Shown: positions 34,418 through 43,128 of the stretch, piece after piece
Position numbering within the stretch: position 1 is the first letter of the stretch
Layout of the letters: each line of letters opens with the position of its first letter
From: Flavobacteriaceae bacterium UBA3356
Lineage (GTDB): Bacteria > Bacteroidota > Bacteroidia > Flavobacteriales > Flavobacteriaceae
Length of the DNA stretch: 64,000 bases
NCBI GenBank assembly: GCA_002360635.1
Contig: DEQW01000011.1
Location: 1-64,000 of the forward strand
Direction: 5' to 3'
The notes under the pieces: model-generated
The model's input: only the letters and a program-made list of their open reading frames with translations
What the model was told of the DNA's origin: nothing
Database searches by the model: none
Made by a program: the position numbers and the translations under genes

Positions 34418-35815
34418 TTATATCTGTTCTGCTAATTCCAAGGCCTTTGTTAACGCGCCTAATTTGTTATAAACTTCCTGTAATTCGTTTTCTTCTTTAC
34501 TTTCTGAAACCACTCCGGCGCCTGCTTGATAGTGCAAGGTATGGTTTTTACTCACAAACGAGCGAATGATGATGGCGTGGTTAAAATTTCCGCTGAAATC
34601 CATAAAACCAATGGCGCCACCATAAAACTCACGGCTTCGGTTTTCGTATTTCTCTAACAATTGCATCGCTTTGTGTTTGGGTGCGCCACTTAATGTTCCT
34701 GCCGGAAACGTGTCGGCCACCACTTGCATAGTAGGTGTTTCCTTATGTTTGTTGGCAGTTACCTTACTTACTAAATGTATTACGTGCGAAAAAAACTGAA
34801 CCTCTCGATAGGTATCTACCGTTACATTATTTCCGTGGCGGCTTAAGTCGTTTCGAGCGAGGTCTACTAACATGACGTGTTCGCTGTTTTCTTTTTCGTC
34901 TGTGGAAAGCTGTTTTGCTAGTTCGGCGTCTTTTTCATCGTTTCCGGTACGTTTAAAGGTTCCAGCAATGGGGTGAATTTCGGCAACGTCGCCTTTTACC
35001 ACCAATTGGGCTTCCGGTGAGCTTCCGAAGATTTTAAAGTTTCCGTAGTCAAAATAAAACAAATAGGGGGAAGGGTTTACACTTCGTAAGGCACGATACA
35101 CGTTAAATTCGTCACCGGTAAAACCTTGTGAAAACCGTTTGCTGGGTACAATTTGGAACACATCGCCACGTGCGCAATGTTCTTTACATTTTCTCACTAA
35201 TTCCTTAAAGCCTTCATCATCGATATTCGTTTGTACGTCACCTTTGGTTTGAAACGGATATTCTGCAAAGTTTTTTGACTTTAGCAATTGTTCCAGTTGC
35301 GGAATGTTGTTTTCTGTTTCGTAACAATGCGCAAACAGATACGCTTCGTTATTAAAATGATTAATGGCGATGATATTTTGGTACACAGCGTAATATAAAT
35401 CGGGCATCTCTAGATTTTCATCTTTTTTTGAAATGTCTATGTTTTCAAAATATTGGACGGCATCGTACGCCATATAACCAAATAATCCATTGTTAATGAA
35501 CTTTAAATCATTTTCTTCAGAAGAAAAAGAAGCAGCAAACTTATCAAGGATAGCCGGAACGTTTGTTTCAGAATTGATAGTGATTTCAGCCTTTTTTCCA
35601 TCTGGAAATTCTTGCGTAATCACACCATTCATTACTTTAATGGAAGCAATGGGATTGCAACAAATGTAGCTGAAACTGTTGTCGTTGGCGTGATAGTCGC
35701 TACTTTCTAACAAAAGACTATTGGGGAATTTATCCCGTAGCCGCAAATAAACCGAAACCGGGGTTAACGTATCTGCCAATAGTTTTTTGGAATGTGTTTT
35801 TAATTGATATTTCAT
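34418..35815 (-). CDS. trpE: Anthranilate synthase component I
   Basis: The 465-residue chorismate-utilising enzyme makes anthranilate, the first committed step of tryptophan synthesis. The tryptophan-binding N-terminal domain has 'LLLESSDYH'. The catalytic domain has 'IVPSKRFSQGF', 'SPEAQLVVKGD', 'IHPIAGTFKRTG', 'LVDLARNDLSRHG' and 'FPAGTLSGAPKHKAM'. The upstream leader with two Trp codons and an attenuator stem supports TrpE rather than PabB. It forms a two-gene operon with trpG. Confidence 0.95.
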   Translation of the reverse strand: MKYQLKTHSKKLLADTLTPVSVYLRLRDKFPNSLLLESSDYHANDNSFSYICCNPIASIKVMNGVITQEFPDGKKAEITINSETNVPAILDKFAASFSSEENDLKFINNGLFGYMAYDAVQYFENIDISKKDENLEMPDLYYAVYQNIIAINHFNNEAYLFAHCYETENNIPQLEQLLKSKNFAEYPFQTKGDVQTNIDDEGFKELVRKCKEHCARGDVFQIVPSKRFSQGFTGDEFNVYRALRSVNPSPYLFYFDYGNFKIFGSSPEAQLVVKGDVAEIHPIAGTFKRTGNDEKDAELAKQLSTDEKENSEHVMLVDLARNDLSRHGNNVTVDTYREVQFFSHVIHLVSKVTANKHKETPTMQVVADTFPAGTLSGAPKHKAMQLLEKYENRSREFYGGAIGFMDFSGNFNHAIIIRSFVSKNHTLHYQAGAGVVSESKEENELQEVYNKLGALTKALELAEQI

Positions 35816-35828
35816 AATCTATTGTAAA

Positions 35829-35860
35829 CAAAAAAGGCTTGTCGTGAAAGACAAGCCTTT
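35829..35860 (-). terminator. Attenuator terminator of the trpEG operon
   Basis: Reading leftward, AAAGGCTTGTC (35860-35850) pairs perfectly with GACAAGCCTTT (35843-35833) around a 6-base loop, and Ts follow directly. It lies 13 bases before the trpE start and after the leader peptide. An alternative pairing of 35893-35883 with 35850-35843 would break it and could be the antiterminator. Confidence 0.85.
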
Positions 35861-35898
35861 GGTTTTATTAAATACCATGATGCTTTACTCACGAGTGT

Positions 35899-35946
35899 TT
35901 ACGTGTGTAACATATGCCACCAGGTATGTTTGTTGTTTGCGTTCAT
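35899..35946 (-). CDS. trp leader peptide
   Basis: This 15-codon frame translates as MNANNKHTWWHMLHT and ends in TAA. Two adjacent Trp codons (UGG UGG) sit at positions 9 and 10. It starts about 13 bases after a -7 promoter box and ends about 38 bases before the attenuator stem. Ribosomes stalling at the Trp codons when charged tRNA-Trp is scarce would leave the segment at 35893-35883 free to pair with the terminator, the classic attenuation arrangement. The reading is direct from sequence; the mechanism is by analogy with the enterobacterial trp leader. Confidence 0.85.
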   Translation of the reverse strand: MNANNKHTWWHMLHT

Positions 35947-35958
35947 AAACTTAGTTTT

Positions 35959-35990
35959 CAAAGATAGAAATGAAAGTTGTAAACCACAAA
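35959..35990 (-). promoter_or_regulatory. Bacteroidota-type promoter of the trp leader-trpEG operon
   Basis: On the minus strand TTTG (35990-35987) and TATCTTTG (35966-35959) are separated by 20 bases. The leader-peptide ATG follows 12 bases later. Confidence 0.7.
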
Positions 35991-36000
35991 TAACAAGTGC

Positions 36001-36573
36001 TTAAAATTTTAAGGTTACATCTAGTGTGAAATCGTTTGAGATGGTGTTGTCTCCCAAATTATCGAAGAAACTTCCCGATCCATATCGTACACCAAATTTA
36101 GTGCGGTCTATTTTAAAATTGGTCGTTGCAGCAGATTCTCCCATAACTAGGTCAAACGTTATTGACTCTGTTTTACCTTTAATGGTGATATCTCCATTTA
36201 CAGCATAGGTGTTACCATTTTTGGTGGCACTGTTAATCACTAATTTTGAAGTAGCGTAATTGTCCACCCCAAAAAAATCATCACTTTTTAAGTGTCCTTC
36301 CAATTTTGCTTTGTCTTCTCCTTTAAGGTCAGTAACTGTTATGGAAGTCATATCGACTGTAAACTGTCCGCCGGTTAGTTGATCACCTTCCATTTCAAGA
36401 TGTCCGTCTTGTAAGTTAATAGTCCCAGTGTGTGAGCCTAATACTTTTTTTCCTTTCCATTCAATGGTGCTTTCTTCAATGTTTATTTTCTTTTCCATAG
36501 TTGATGTAAATGAGGCCGTGCCTGCAGCGACAGCCAAGATTAATACTGATTTTAATACATTTTTCTTTTTCAT
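36001..36573 (-). CDS. YceI family secreted protein
   Basis: The 190-residue protein has a Sec signal peptide of about 22 residues ending near 'AAGTASFTST'. It then has the YceI lipocalin-like barrel with 'EESTIEWKGKKVLGSHTGTI', 'DMTSITVTDL', 'YATSKLVINS', 'GDITIKGKTESITFDLV' and 'DRTKFGVRYGSG'. YceI proteins bind isoprenoid-type lipids in the periplasm. It lies about 65 bp downstream of a MarR regulator gene in the same direction, so the pair is probably co-regulated through the MarR operator. Confidence 0.92.
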   Translation of the reverse strand: MKKKNVLKSVLILAVAAGTASFTSTMEKKINIEESTIEWKGKKVLGSHTGTINLQDGHLEMEGDQLTGGQFTVDMTSITVTDLKGEDKAKLEGHLKSDDFFGVDNYATSKLVINSATKNGNTYAVNGDITIKGKTESITFDLVMGESAATTNFKIDRTKFGVRYGSGSFFDNLGDNTISNDFTLDVTLKF

Positions 36574-36639
36574 AGCAATTTTTTTTTTGGTTAAATAGTA
36601 GTAAATAATTCTTCTTTTTCTTTTTGTAGTATAAGCTGG

Positions 36640-37095
36640 TTACTCATCGTTTCTTAATTTATCTAAGAGGTTATTTAGGGTTTCCAGTTCTTCTGTATTT
36701 AAATTTTTTACAGCATTTTCGTTTGCTTTTGTGATAATAGGATCTAATTCTTGTAATACAGTCAATCCCTTTTCAGTAATAAGAATTTCTATTTTCCTTC
36801 GGTTTTCGGGACAAACTTTTCGCGACACTAATTTTTTCTGAACCAACTTATCCACCAAACGAGTGGTATTACTGTTACGGTCAATCATACGTTCTTGTAG
36901 CGTAGATAGGTTGGCTGGTTTTCCTTTTTGGCCTCTTAAAATGCGCAGTACATTATACTGTTGATTGGTAAGGTTAAAATCTTTAAAAACCGAAGTAGCC
37001 ATTTCTATTACCCGAGAGGTATAAGCTATGTTAATCACCGTTTTAGAGGCAATTTCCATTGGTTTTTTTGTCTTTATTACATCTTCAATCTTCAT
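36640..37095 (-). CDS. MarR family transcriptional regulator
   Basis: The 151-residue winged-helix repressor has dimerisation helices at each end and a DNA-binding core. 'LTNQQYNVLRILRGQ' is followed by the recognition region 'STLQERMIDRNSNTTRLVDK', and the wing is 'CPENRRKIEILITEKG'. A single Cys (in 'KVCPENR') near the wing could allow redox sensing, though it is not at the OhrR position. A perfect 16-bp palindrome starts one base upstream of the start codon and should be its operator. It leads a unit with yceI. Confidence 0.92.
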   Translation of the reverse strand: MKIEDVIKTKKPMEIASKTVINIAYTSRVIEMATSVFKDFNLTNQQYNVLRILRGQKGKPANLSTLQERMIDRNSNTTRLVDKLVQKKLVSRKVCPENRRKIEILITEKGLTVLQELDPIITKANENAVKNLNTEELETLNNLLDKLRNDE

Positions 37096-37111
37096 AATTG
37101 TATATACAATT
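37096..37111. promoter_or_regulatory. Palindromic operator for the MarR regulator
   Basis: AATTGTATATACAATT is perfectly self-complementary over 16 bases and abuts the start codon of the marR-type gene. Its form (TTGTATATACAA core) is typical of MarR-family sites. A CAAATGTA (TACATTTG on the minus strand) at 37122-37129 may be the -7 box, placing the operator over the transcription start. Confidence 0.7.
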
Positions 37112-37282
37112 GTTGTTGATACAAATGTATGTAGCTTTGCCTATTTAAAAAATACTTTAACAAAGTTTAACAAAGAGAAATGCTGAAAGCAAAGACTTTA
37201 ATTTTGAAAAATTGGAAATATGTTGCGTGAAAGAAACGTTAAAACAAAACTGACAGTCAATAAGTTTGAATATATTTCGGGT

Positions 37283-37855
37283 ATGAAAAAAATAGGATTA
37301 CTACTGTTAATATTGGTGCTTCAAGCTTGTGCAGATGATAAAAAGAAGACAGAACCAAGAGTCGAACCTTCTGATGAGGTTTCTGAAGACATCCAAAATT
37401 TAGCTAAAGATGAGAAGATGGAAGAACCAATTTCGGTTAGAATACCTTCTTATGATTTTGAAACCTTTCAGAAAAAAATACTTCAGAAGAATAATGATAC
37501 TACCTACGTAGTCAACTTTTGGGCCACGTGGTGTAAGCCCTGTGTAAAGGAACTGCCGTATTTTGAAAGAATCAATAAAGAATATGCCGATAAAAAGGTG
37601 AAAGTAATATTAGCAAGCTTAGACTTCCCCAATAAAGTACAGAGTCAGGTGGTTCCTTTTATAAAAAAGAACAAATTACATTCTGAAATTGTTTTGCTGG
37701 ACGATGCCGATGCGAATAGCTGGATTCCGAAAGTTTCCGAAGAGTGGAGTGGAGCTATTCCTGCCACGGTGATTTATAAAAACGATAGCCGTACTTTTTA
37801 CGAAAAATCGTTTACCTATGAAGAGTTAAAAACTGAAATACAAAAAATACTTTAA
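37283..37855 (+). CDS. TlpA-like thioredoxin-fold lipoprotein
   Basis: The ATG at 37283 gives a 190-residue protein with a lipoprotein signal (Cys in 'LVLQACADD'), preferred to the longer frame that lacks a signal at its N terminus. The redox centre is 'FWATWCKPCVKELPYF' with CxxC, and the cis-Pro loop is 'IPATVIY'. Such TlpA/ResA-like proteins reduce periplasmic disulfides or act in cytochrome c maturation. It is followed after 12 bp by another thioredoxin-fold lipoprotein gene. Confidence 0.9.
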   Translation: MKKIGLLLLILVLQACADDKKKTEPRVEPSDEVSEDIQNLAKDEKMEEPISVRIPSYDFETFQKKILQKNNDTTYVVNFWATWCKPCVKELPYFERINKEYADKKVKVILASLDFPNKVQSQVVPFIKKNKLHSEIVLLDDADANSWIPKVSEEWSGAIPATVIYKNDSRTFYEKSFTYEELKTEIQKIL

Positions 37856-37867
37856 AATAATACTATT

Positions 37868-38581
37868 ATGAAAGCAATATCTAAACACCTACCTATGGCC
37901 ATAATGGCTTTTTTATTACTTGGGCTAAGCAGTTGTAAAAACGACAACAATAATCAGGAAAAAATTAAAACTGATCAAAAAGCCGAAGTAGCAATGGCTA
38001 CGCCTGCAGAGGTTGAAACTGCCAAAGGCTACTCAATTGGGGACGAAGCAACCGATTTTAAATTAAAAGATGTGGACGGCGATATGGTTTCTTTATCTGA
38101 CTATCCCGATGCAAAAGGATTTATTGTAATATTTACGTGTAACACCTGCCCATTTGCAGTGGCAAGTGAAGAGCGAATGGTTGCTTTGGATCAAGAGTTT
38201 AAAGGCAAAGGCTACCCGGTAATTGCCATTAACCCCAATAATCCTGAGGTACAACCAGACGACACCTACGAGTTAATGCAAGAAAAAGCAAAAGAAGCCG
38301 GATTTACCTTTCCATATTTGTATGACGAAAGCCAAACTATTTATGCAAAATACGGTGCGACCAAAACACCACACGTATATCTTTTGAATAAAGAGAATAC
38401 TTCGGCAGGCTCAGCAACCCCAAAGTATATCGTAAAATATATTGGAGCCATTGACGATAACGTTCGTAATGCCGATGCCGTAAAAGATCGTTTTTTAGCC
38501 AATGCCATAAACGAATTATTGGCAGGAAAAGAGATAACGGTTAAAGAAACCAAAGCGATTGGTTGTACTGTAAAGCAGTAA
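37868..38581 (+). CDS. Redoxin/thioredoxin-family lipoprotein
   Basis: The 237-residue lipoprotein (Cys in 'GLSSCKND') has an AhpC/TSA-Redoxin type domain with the active site 'FTCNTCPFAVASEE'. The partner motif is 'TKTPHVYLL', with the cis-Pro. A lone Cys near the C terminus in 'AIGCTVKQ' is also kept in related proteins. Members are common in Bacteroidota as thioredoxin family proteins and likely act in periplasmic thiol chemistry. It forms a unit with the preceding TlpA-like gene. Confidence 0.88.
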   Translation: MKAISKHLPMAIMAFLLLGLSSCKNDNNNQEKIKTDQKAEVAMATPAEVETAKGYSIGDEATDFKLKDVDGDMVSLSDYPDAKGFIVIFTCNTCPFAVASEERMVALDQEFKGKGYPVIAINPNNPEVQPDDTYELMQEKAKEAGFTFPYLYDESQTIYAKYGATKTPHVYLLNKENTSAGSATPKYIVKYIGAIDDNVRNADAVKDRFLANAINELLAGKEITVKETKAIGCTVKQ

Positions 38582-38602
38582 AAATATTGTACTTTATATA
38601 AT

Positions 38603-38636
38603 AAACCCGATTACGTTTAGTGGTCGGTTTTTTTTA
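38603..38636 (+). terminator. Probable terminator of the two thioredoxin-fold genes
   Basis: AAACC(c)GA near 38603-38610 pairs with TCGGTTT at 38624-38630, with a one-base bulge, followed by a run of Ts. Confidence 0.55.
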
Positions 38637-38731
38637 TTAAAAGAATTTTTATGAATCAAAAACTTGTAACGTTTTTTATTTTTTTGCGTCTATAGTAATG
38701 GGAATCCTTATTTTTACAAAAAATTAAAACG

Positions 38732-39040
38732 ATGGATTTAAGCCAACAAGAATGGAGCGAAAAGCTTAACGCAGACGATAATTCACAGATTTTAGATGTG
38801 CGTACAGACGAAGAAGTTGCTGAAAAACAAATTCCGAATGCCAAACAGATGGACATTCAGAACCCGCCCAAGTTTATGGAAGAACTGCAACAGTTGGATG
38901 CTTCAAAAAACTATTATGTTTATTGCCGTTCGGGCGCTCGTAGTGCACAAGCCTGTGCTATTTTAAAGTCGCAAGGTTTTGAAAACTGTTATAATCTTTT
39001 AGGCGGTATTACTGAGTGGGAAGGCGAAACCGTTTCTTAA
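38732..39040 (+). CDS. Rhodanese-like domain protein (cytoplasmic)
   Basis: This 102-residue single-domain rhodanese has 'QILDVRTDEEVAEKQIPNA' and the active-site loop 'YVYCRSGARSAQA' with the persulfide-forming Cys. 'LLGGITEWEG' ends the fold. There is no signal peptide. The next gene encodes a related rhodanese with a lipoprotein signal 10 bp later, so the pair probably acts on both sides of the membrane in sulfur transfer. Confidence 0.93.
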   Translation: MDLSQQEWSEKLNADDNSQILDVRTDEEVAEKQIPNAKQMDIQNPPKFMEELQQLDASKNYYVYCRSGARSAQACAILKSQGFENCYNLLGGITEWEGETVS

Positions 39041-39050
39041 ACTTTTCATC

Positions 39051-39446
39051 ATGAAAAAATTATTATTACTACCTATATTAAGTTTGTTATTAATATTTCA
39101 ATCTTGCGATGAAGCAAACTCAGACACGGTTGAGGTTATCAGCCCACAGCACTTTTTAGAGTCTCTGGAAAATGATGAGGATGGACAGCTAATTGATGTG
39201 CGTACTACCGAAGAATTTGGTGTAAGCCATATAAAGGAGGCTCAAAATATTTGTGTAACCGATGCCGATTTTGAAGAGAAAATTAAAACATTGGATAAAA
39301 CAAAACCGGTGTATGTATACTGCCGAAGCGGTGGAAGAAGTGCCCGTGCCGCCAAAATATTAGAAGAAAAAGGTTTTACTAAAGTATACGACCTACAAGG
39401 CGGAATTACTTCTTGGGATGAAGAAGGGCTAGAAACTGAACAATAG
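39051..39446 (+). CDS. Rhodanese-like domain lipoprotein
   Basis: The 131-residue protein has a lipoprotein signal (Cys in 'LLIFQSCDEA') and one rhodanese domain with 'QLIDVRTTEEFGVSHIKEA', the active loop 'YVYCRSGGRSARAAK' and 'LQGGITSWDEEG'. It is co-transcribed with the cytoplasmic rhodanese just upstream and likely arose by duplication. Confidence 0.92.
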   Translation: MKKLLLLPILSLLLIFQSCDEANSDTVEVISPQHFLESLENDEDGQLIDVRTTEEFGVSHIKEAQNICVTDADFEEKIKTLDKTKPVYVYCRSGGRSARAAKILEEKGFTKVYDLQGGITSWDEEGLETEQ

Positions 39447-39570
39447 CTTTATTACTTCTTAAAATAATTAACAGATTGATTTCTATCTAGTTAAATTGAC
39501 GCTAAACATACGTTCAATTTTACTTTCTCTTGTGTTCAATAGCTATATTTAATATAATAATGAAGCTATT

Positions 39571-39951
39571 ATGAGAAATCAAGACCAAATTATTCACGAA
39601 GAAATGCGTAAACTGATTAAAAAGAGTTGCGCGGTATCTACAAAATTAAACCCTGAATTCTACAGTTTTCAGAAGTCCTTATTGAAGTTCTTTTTTAATG
39701 CTGCTTCCGTAGTTATTGATCGAGACAACCAGACCATCACATTATATGGTGGGGCCATCATCGACCATTCACCCCGAACGCTATACGATATCAATCAACT
39801 GTCTGCAACAACCATTTCATATAGTAATTTAGAGGAAACATTAAAAGGGTGTCTTGAAAATGGGGAGAAAGCATCACGATTTTATAAATCGCAACTGTTC
39901 CACTATAATAACGTGGCTCAAGTGGTAACAGAGGATGCTATTAGTGCATAA
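39571..39951 (+). CDS. Hypothetical protein
   Basis: I do not recognise this 126-residue protein. It begins 'MRNQDQIIHEEMRKLIKKS' and continues with 'FYSFQKSLLKFFFNAASVV' and 'NQTITLYGGAIIDHS'. There is no signal peptide and only one mildly hydrophobic stretch. A TATATTTA box lies shortly upstream. It stands alone between a rhodanese pair and the terminator at 39973-40003. Confidence 0.65.
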   Translation: MRNQDQIIHEEMRKLIKKSCAVSTKLNPEFYSFQKSLLKFFFNAASVVIDRDNQTITLYGGAIIDHSPRTLYDINQLSATTISYSNLEETLKGCLENGEKASRFYKSQLFHYNNVAQVVTEDAISA

Positions 39952-39972
39952 AAAATTTATAGCAATACTCTT

Positions 39973-40003
39973 AAAAGTCGCCAACCCCACTTAGGCGGCT
40001 TTT
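39973..40003. terminator. Bidirectional terminator between convergent genes
   Basis: Arms 39973-39982 and 39994-40003 pair with one G-U and have A/T runs on both sides. It can serve the rightward hypothetical gene and the leftward RND operon. Confidence 0.8.
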
Positions 40004-40009
40004 TTATTG

Positions 40010-43000
40010 CTACAATTTGCGTTCTACTGTTTTTCCTTTTTTTATAAATAGTGTGGCGTCTTCCAAAACTAAATACAAACATGGTACAATTACCAAAATA
40101 ATAGAGGTGGCAAAGATGATCCCGAAACCTAATGAAATAGCCATTGGGATTAAATGAAATGCTTGGCTAGAAGTTTCTAAAATAATAGGGGTCAAGCCTC
40201 CAAATGTAGTTAATGTCGTTAAGAGAATAGGACGAAAACGTCTTAGTCCGGCTTCGTGTATCGAGTCGTAAATAGAGCTGTCTTTCCTTTTTTTGTTTGC
40301 ATAATCTATCATAATGAGCGAATCGTTTACAACCACCCCAGATAAGGCGATAACTCCCATTAAACTAACTATAGAAAGATCATAACCTAAAAGAATATGT
40401 CCAATTACGGCACCTACAATGCCAAAAGGAATAGCGGTCATAACAATTAAGGGCTGGGTATAACTGCTAAAAGCAATCGCTAATAGGGCGTACATAATCA
40501 TCATAGCCATCGAAAAGCTACTCCATAACGATTGTGTGGATTCTCGCATATCGGCTTGGCTTCCTTCATATGTCCAGGTAATACCGGGATAGTCTGCGCG
40601 AAGTTGTGGCAATACTTCATTATTAATAGAAGCCAATACACGCCCTACTGCATTGGCGGGTTCTACATCCATCCCTACATTAATGACGCGACGCCCGTCA
40701 CGTCGGTTTATATTGGTAAAGGCTTCTCGTTGGGTAACTGTTACAACATCGAGTAACGGAACTTCAACACTGTCCGGTGTACGTATCAAGAAGTTTTCTA
40801 GGTTTTGTAAATTCTTACGTTCCTCTAAAGGCAATTTAACACGGACTTCAATCTCGTTGATGCCTCTCAATTGGCGAATGGCGAGAGCTCCATAAAAAGC
40901 ATCTCTCACTTGTCGTCCCACTTCGGTAGAGGTGAGGCCAAGGTTTCTACCTTCCGGTAACAATTTAAAGTCATATTGCAGTTTTCCTTTGTTATAATTA
41001 TCGCTTACATCTCTCGTGTTATCAAATGCTTCTATCCTTTCAAAAAAAGCTTTGCTGGCACGCTCTAACGTTTCAACATCTGTATGACTTAAATCTAAAC
41101 TAATATCTTGTTGATAACCACCGGGGCCTCGTTCTGCTTCAAATGTTATTTGATCTACTCCTGTAATATCACCAATGTTATCACGCCAAATGGCAATGAG
41201 TTCCCGAGCAGTCATGTCTCGATCATCTGGTGGAAGCATAACTATTTCAACATCGATAAAGTTTTGTCCTCGGACGTTGGTTTTAATCCCTTCGGCTACT
41301 TCGTAAAGATTATGTTCTTCAAACATTTTTTGGGTAGACTTCGTGATCTCTTCAGCTACTTTGGCAGCTTGGTCAGGGGTCGTGCCTACCGGAAGTCGTA
41401 CCCCAGCTTCAATTTCGTCTGCTGCTACTTCGGGCATCATAATCATCCCCATATGGTCGCTGTAGCCATAACCCCCCACCACTAATAGTAGAGCTACTGC
41501 AATAGACAAGGTAATGTATCGATATTTAAGGCATTTATCTAAAAAGGGGCGATAGTGCTTATCAACAAAGCGTGTAAGGCCATTTGCAAAATATTGTTGT
41601 CCTTTTTCTAAGCGTAATACCCATTGTTTCTTTTTCTTCTTTTTTGAAAGGTGGCCTAAGTGTGAAGGCAGAATGAACAAGGCTTCTAAAAGTGAAACTG
41701 CTAAAATAACAATCACGACAGCCGGTAAGGGTTGCCAAAACTTCCCTGTTTCCCCAGGCATAAATAGAAGTGGAATAAAAGCTACAATAGTTGTGATAAT
41801 GCTAAAGGTAACTGGTTTAGAAACATCTTTCGTTCCTTTAATGGCGGCTTCCATAAAGGGCAACCCTTTTTGTCGGTACTCGTAAATGTTTTCACCTACT
41901 ACAATTGCATCATCTACCACAATACCTAATACAACCAGAAATCCAAACATCGATATCATATTAATACTGATGCCTATTAGCGGAAGTAGAATAACCCCTC
42001 CAATAAAGGAAATTGTCATTCCCATCATAACCCAAAAGGCGAGGCGGTATTCTAAGAATAACGTAAGGATAACCAAAACGATGATGATAGCAAGTATGCC
42101 ATTTTCGGTTAGTAGCGATAATCGTTCACGGTAGTCTTCTGCACGGTTACTGTCAATACGGTATTGAACGCCAGGCGGTAACTGGAAATCATTCATAATC
42201 TCTTTTACCCTTTCTTCAATGTCTAAAGGGGATTGATCTCCTATTCGGAAAATTTCTAAATCGATGGAAGGGGTTTGGTTAAACTGACCATGAAAGCCGG
42301 TTTCTTCAAAACCATCAGTGATGGTGGCAATTTCAGAAAGAGTTACGCGAGCACCCGAATTGGAAGAAATTATGGTAATATCTCCAAACTCTTCTGCCCA
42401 TTGCTTGCGTTCTTTCATCCGCAATAAAATCTCTTCGCTCTGTGTTTCTACGGCTCCTGCTGGTACATCTTCACTGGATTGTGCAACAATATCGGCCACT
42501 TGACCTAAAGTTAAATTGTATTGCCGTAAGTTATGTCGTGGTATTTCAATATGTGTAACGTAGTCCGGGACGTTCCCTATTTCTACCTGTGTGATTTCAG
42601 GATCACTTAATAGGCGGTTGCGTAACCGTTCCGTGAGATTACGTAGGGCGGTAATGTCCACATCTCCATAGAGGCCAATCTGCATGACATCCCGTTGTCT
42701 GGACTGAAGAGCTACTTGGGGTTGTTCTATATCGTCGGGGAAGGTTCGTATTCGGTTTACTGCCTGATCAATATCTTGAAAGGCTTTCATCCGGTCGGTT
42801 CCGGCTACTAATTCGATAAGGATTTCCCCAGAACCTTCATTGGCGGTGGAGACAATTTCTTTAATACCTTGTATGCCCCGGATGGCTTCTTCAACAGGTA
42901 ATAAAATACCTTGTTCTACTTCGGCAGGGGCTGCGCCGGGATACACAACATTTACTTCAACAAAGTCAAGCTGAAACTGGGGGAATACTTCTTTTTGAAT

Positions 43001-43126
43001 ATTGAACATCGTCCAGATACCTCCACCAATCAAGAGAATCATGATTAAATTTGCAATAATGGAATTCCTGGCCATATACCCAATGACTCCTTCCTTTCTC
43101 ACTTTATTTTCTTGATTCTCTTCCAC
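40010..43126 (-). CDS. RND efflux transporter permease (AcrB family)
   Basis: The 1038-residue inner-membrane proton antiporter has 12 predicted membrane helices and two large periplasmic loops. Proton-relay Asp residues lie in 'VLGIVVDDAIVVGENIYEYR'. The repeat half has 'GVVVNDSLIMIDYANKKR' and 'GLRRFRPILLTTLTTFGG'. The N terminus is 'MARNSIIANLIMILLIGGG' after 17 residues. It is the third gene of an adaptor-permease-outer-membrane set in which the order is outer membrane factor, adaptor, permease. Substrates cannot be told from sequence. Confidence 0.95.
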   Translation of the reverse strand: MEENQENKVRKEGVIGYMARNSIIANLIMILLIGGGIWTMFNIQKEVFPQFQLDFVEVNVVYPGAAPAEVEQGILLPVEEAIRGIQGIKEIVSTANEGSGEILIELVAGTDRMKAFQDIDQAVNRIRTFPDDIEQPQVALQSRQRDVMQIGLYGDVDITALRNLTERLRNRLLSDPEITQVEIGNVPDYVTHIEIPRHNLRQYNLTLGQVADIVAQSSEDVPAGAVETQSEEILLRMKERKQWAEEFGDITIISSNSGARVTLSEIATITDGFEETGFHGQFNQTPSIDLEIFRIGDQSPLDIEERVKEIMNDFQLPPGVQYRIDSNRAEDYRERLSLLTENGILAIIIVLVILTLFLEYRLAFWVMMGMTISFIGGVILLPLIGISINMISMFGFLVVLGIVVDDAIVVGENIYEYRQKGLPFMEAAIKGTKDVSKPVTFSIITTIVAFIPLLFMPGETGKFWQPLPAVVIVILAVSLLEALFILPSHLGHLSKKKKKKQWVLRLEKGQQYFANGLTRFVDKHYRPFLDKCLKYRYITLSIAVALLLVVGGYGYSDHMGMIMMPEVAADEIEAGVRLPVGTTPDQAAKVAEEITKSTQKMFEEHNLYEVAEGIKTNVRGQNFIDVEIVMLPPDDRDMTARELIAIWRDNIGDITGVDQITFEAERGPGGYQQDISLDLSHTDVETLERASKAFFERIEAFDNTRDVSDNYNKGKLQYDFKLLPEGRNLGLTSTEVGRQVRDAFYGALAIRQLRGINEIEVRVKLPLEERKNLQNLENFLIRTPDSVEVPLLDVVTVTQREAFTNINRRDGRRVINVGMDVEPANAVGRVLASINNEVLPQLRADYPGITWTYEGSQADMRESTQSLWSSFSMAMMIMYALLAIAFSSYTQPLIVMTAIPFGIVGAVIGHILLGYDLSIVSLMGVIALSGVVVNDSLIMIDYANKKRKDSSIYDSIHEAGLRRFRPILLTTLTTFGGLTPIILETSSQAFHLIPMAISLGFGIIFATSIILVIVPCLYLVLEDATLFIKKGKTVERKL

Positions 43127-43128
43127 GC

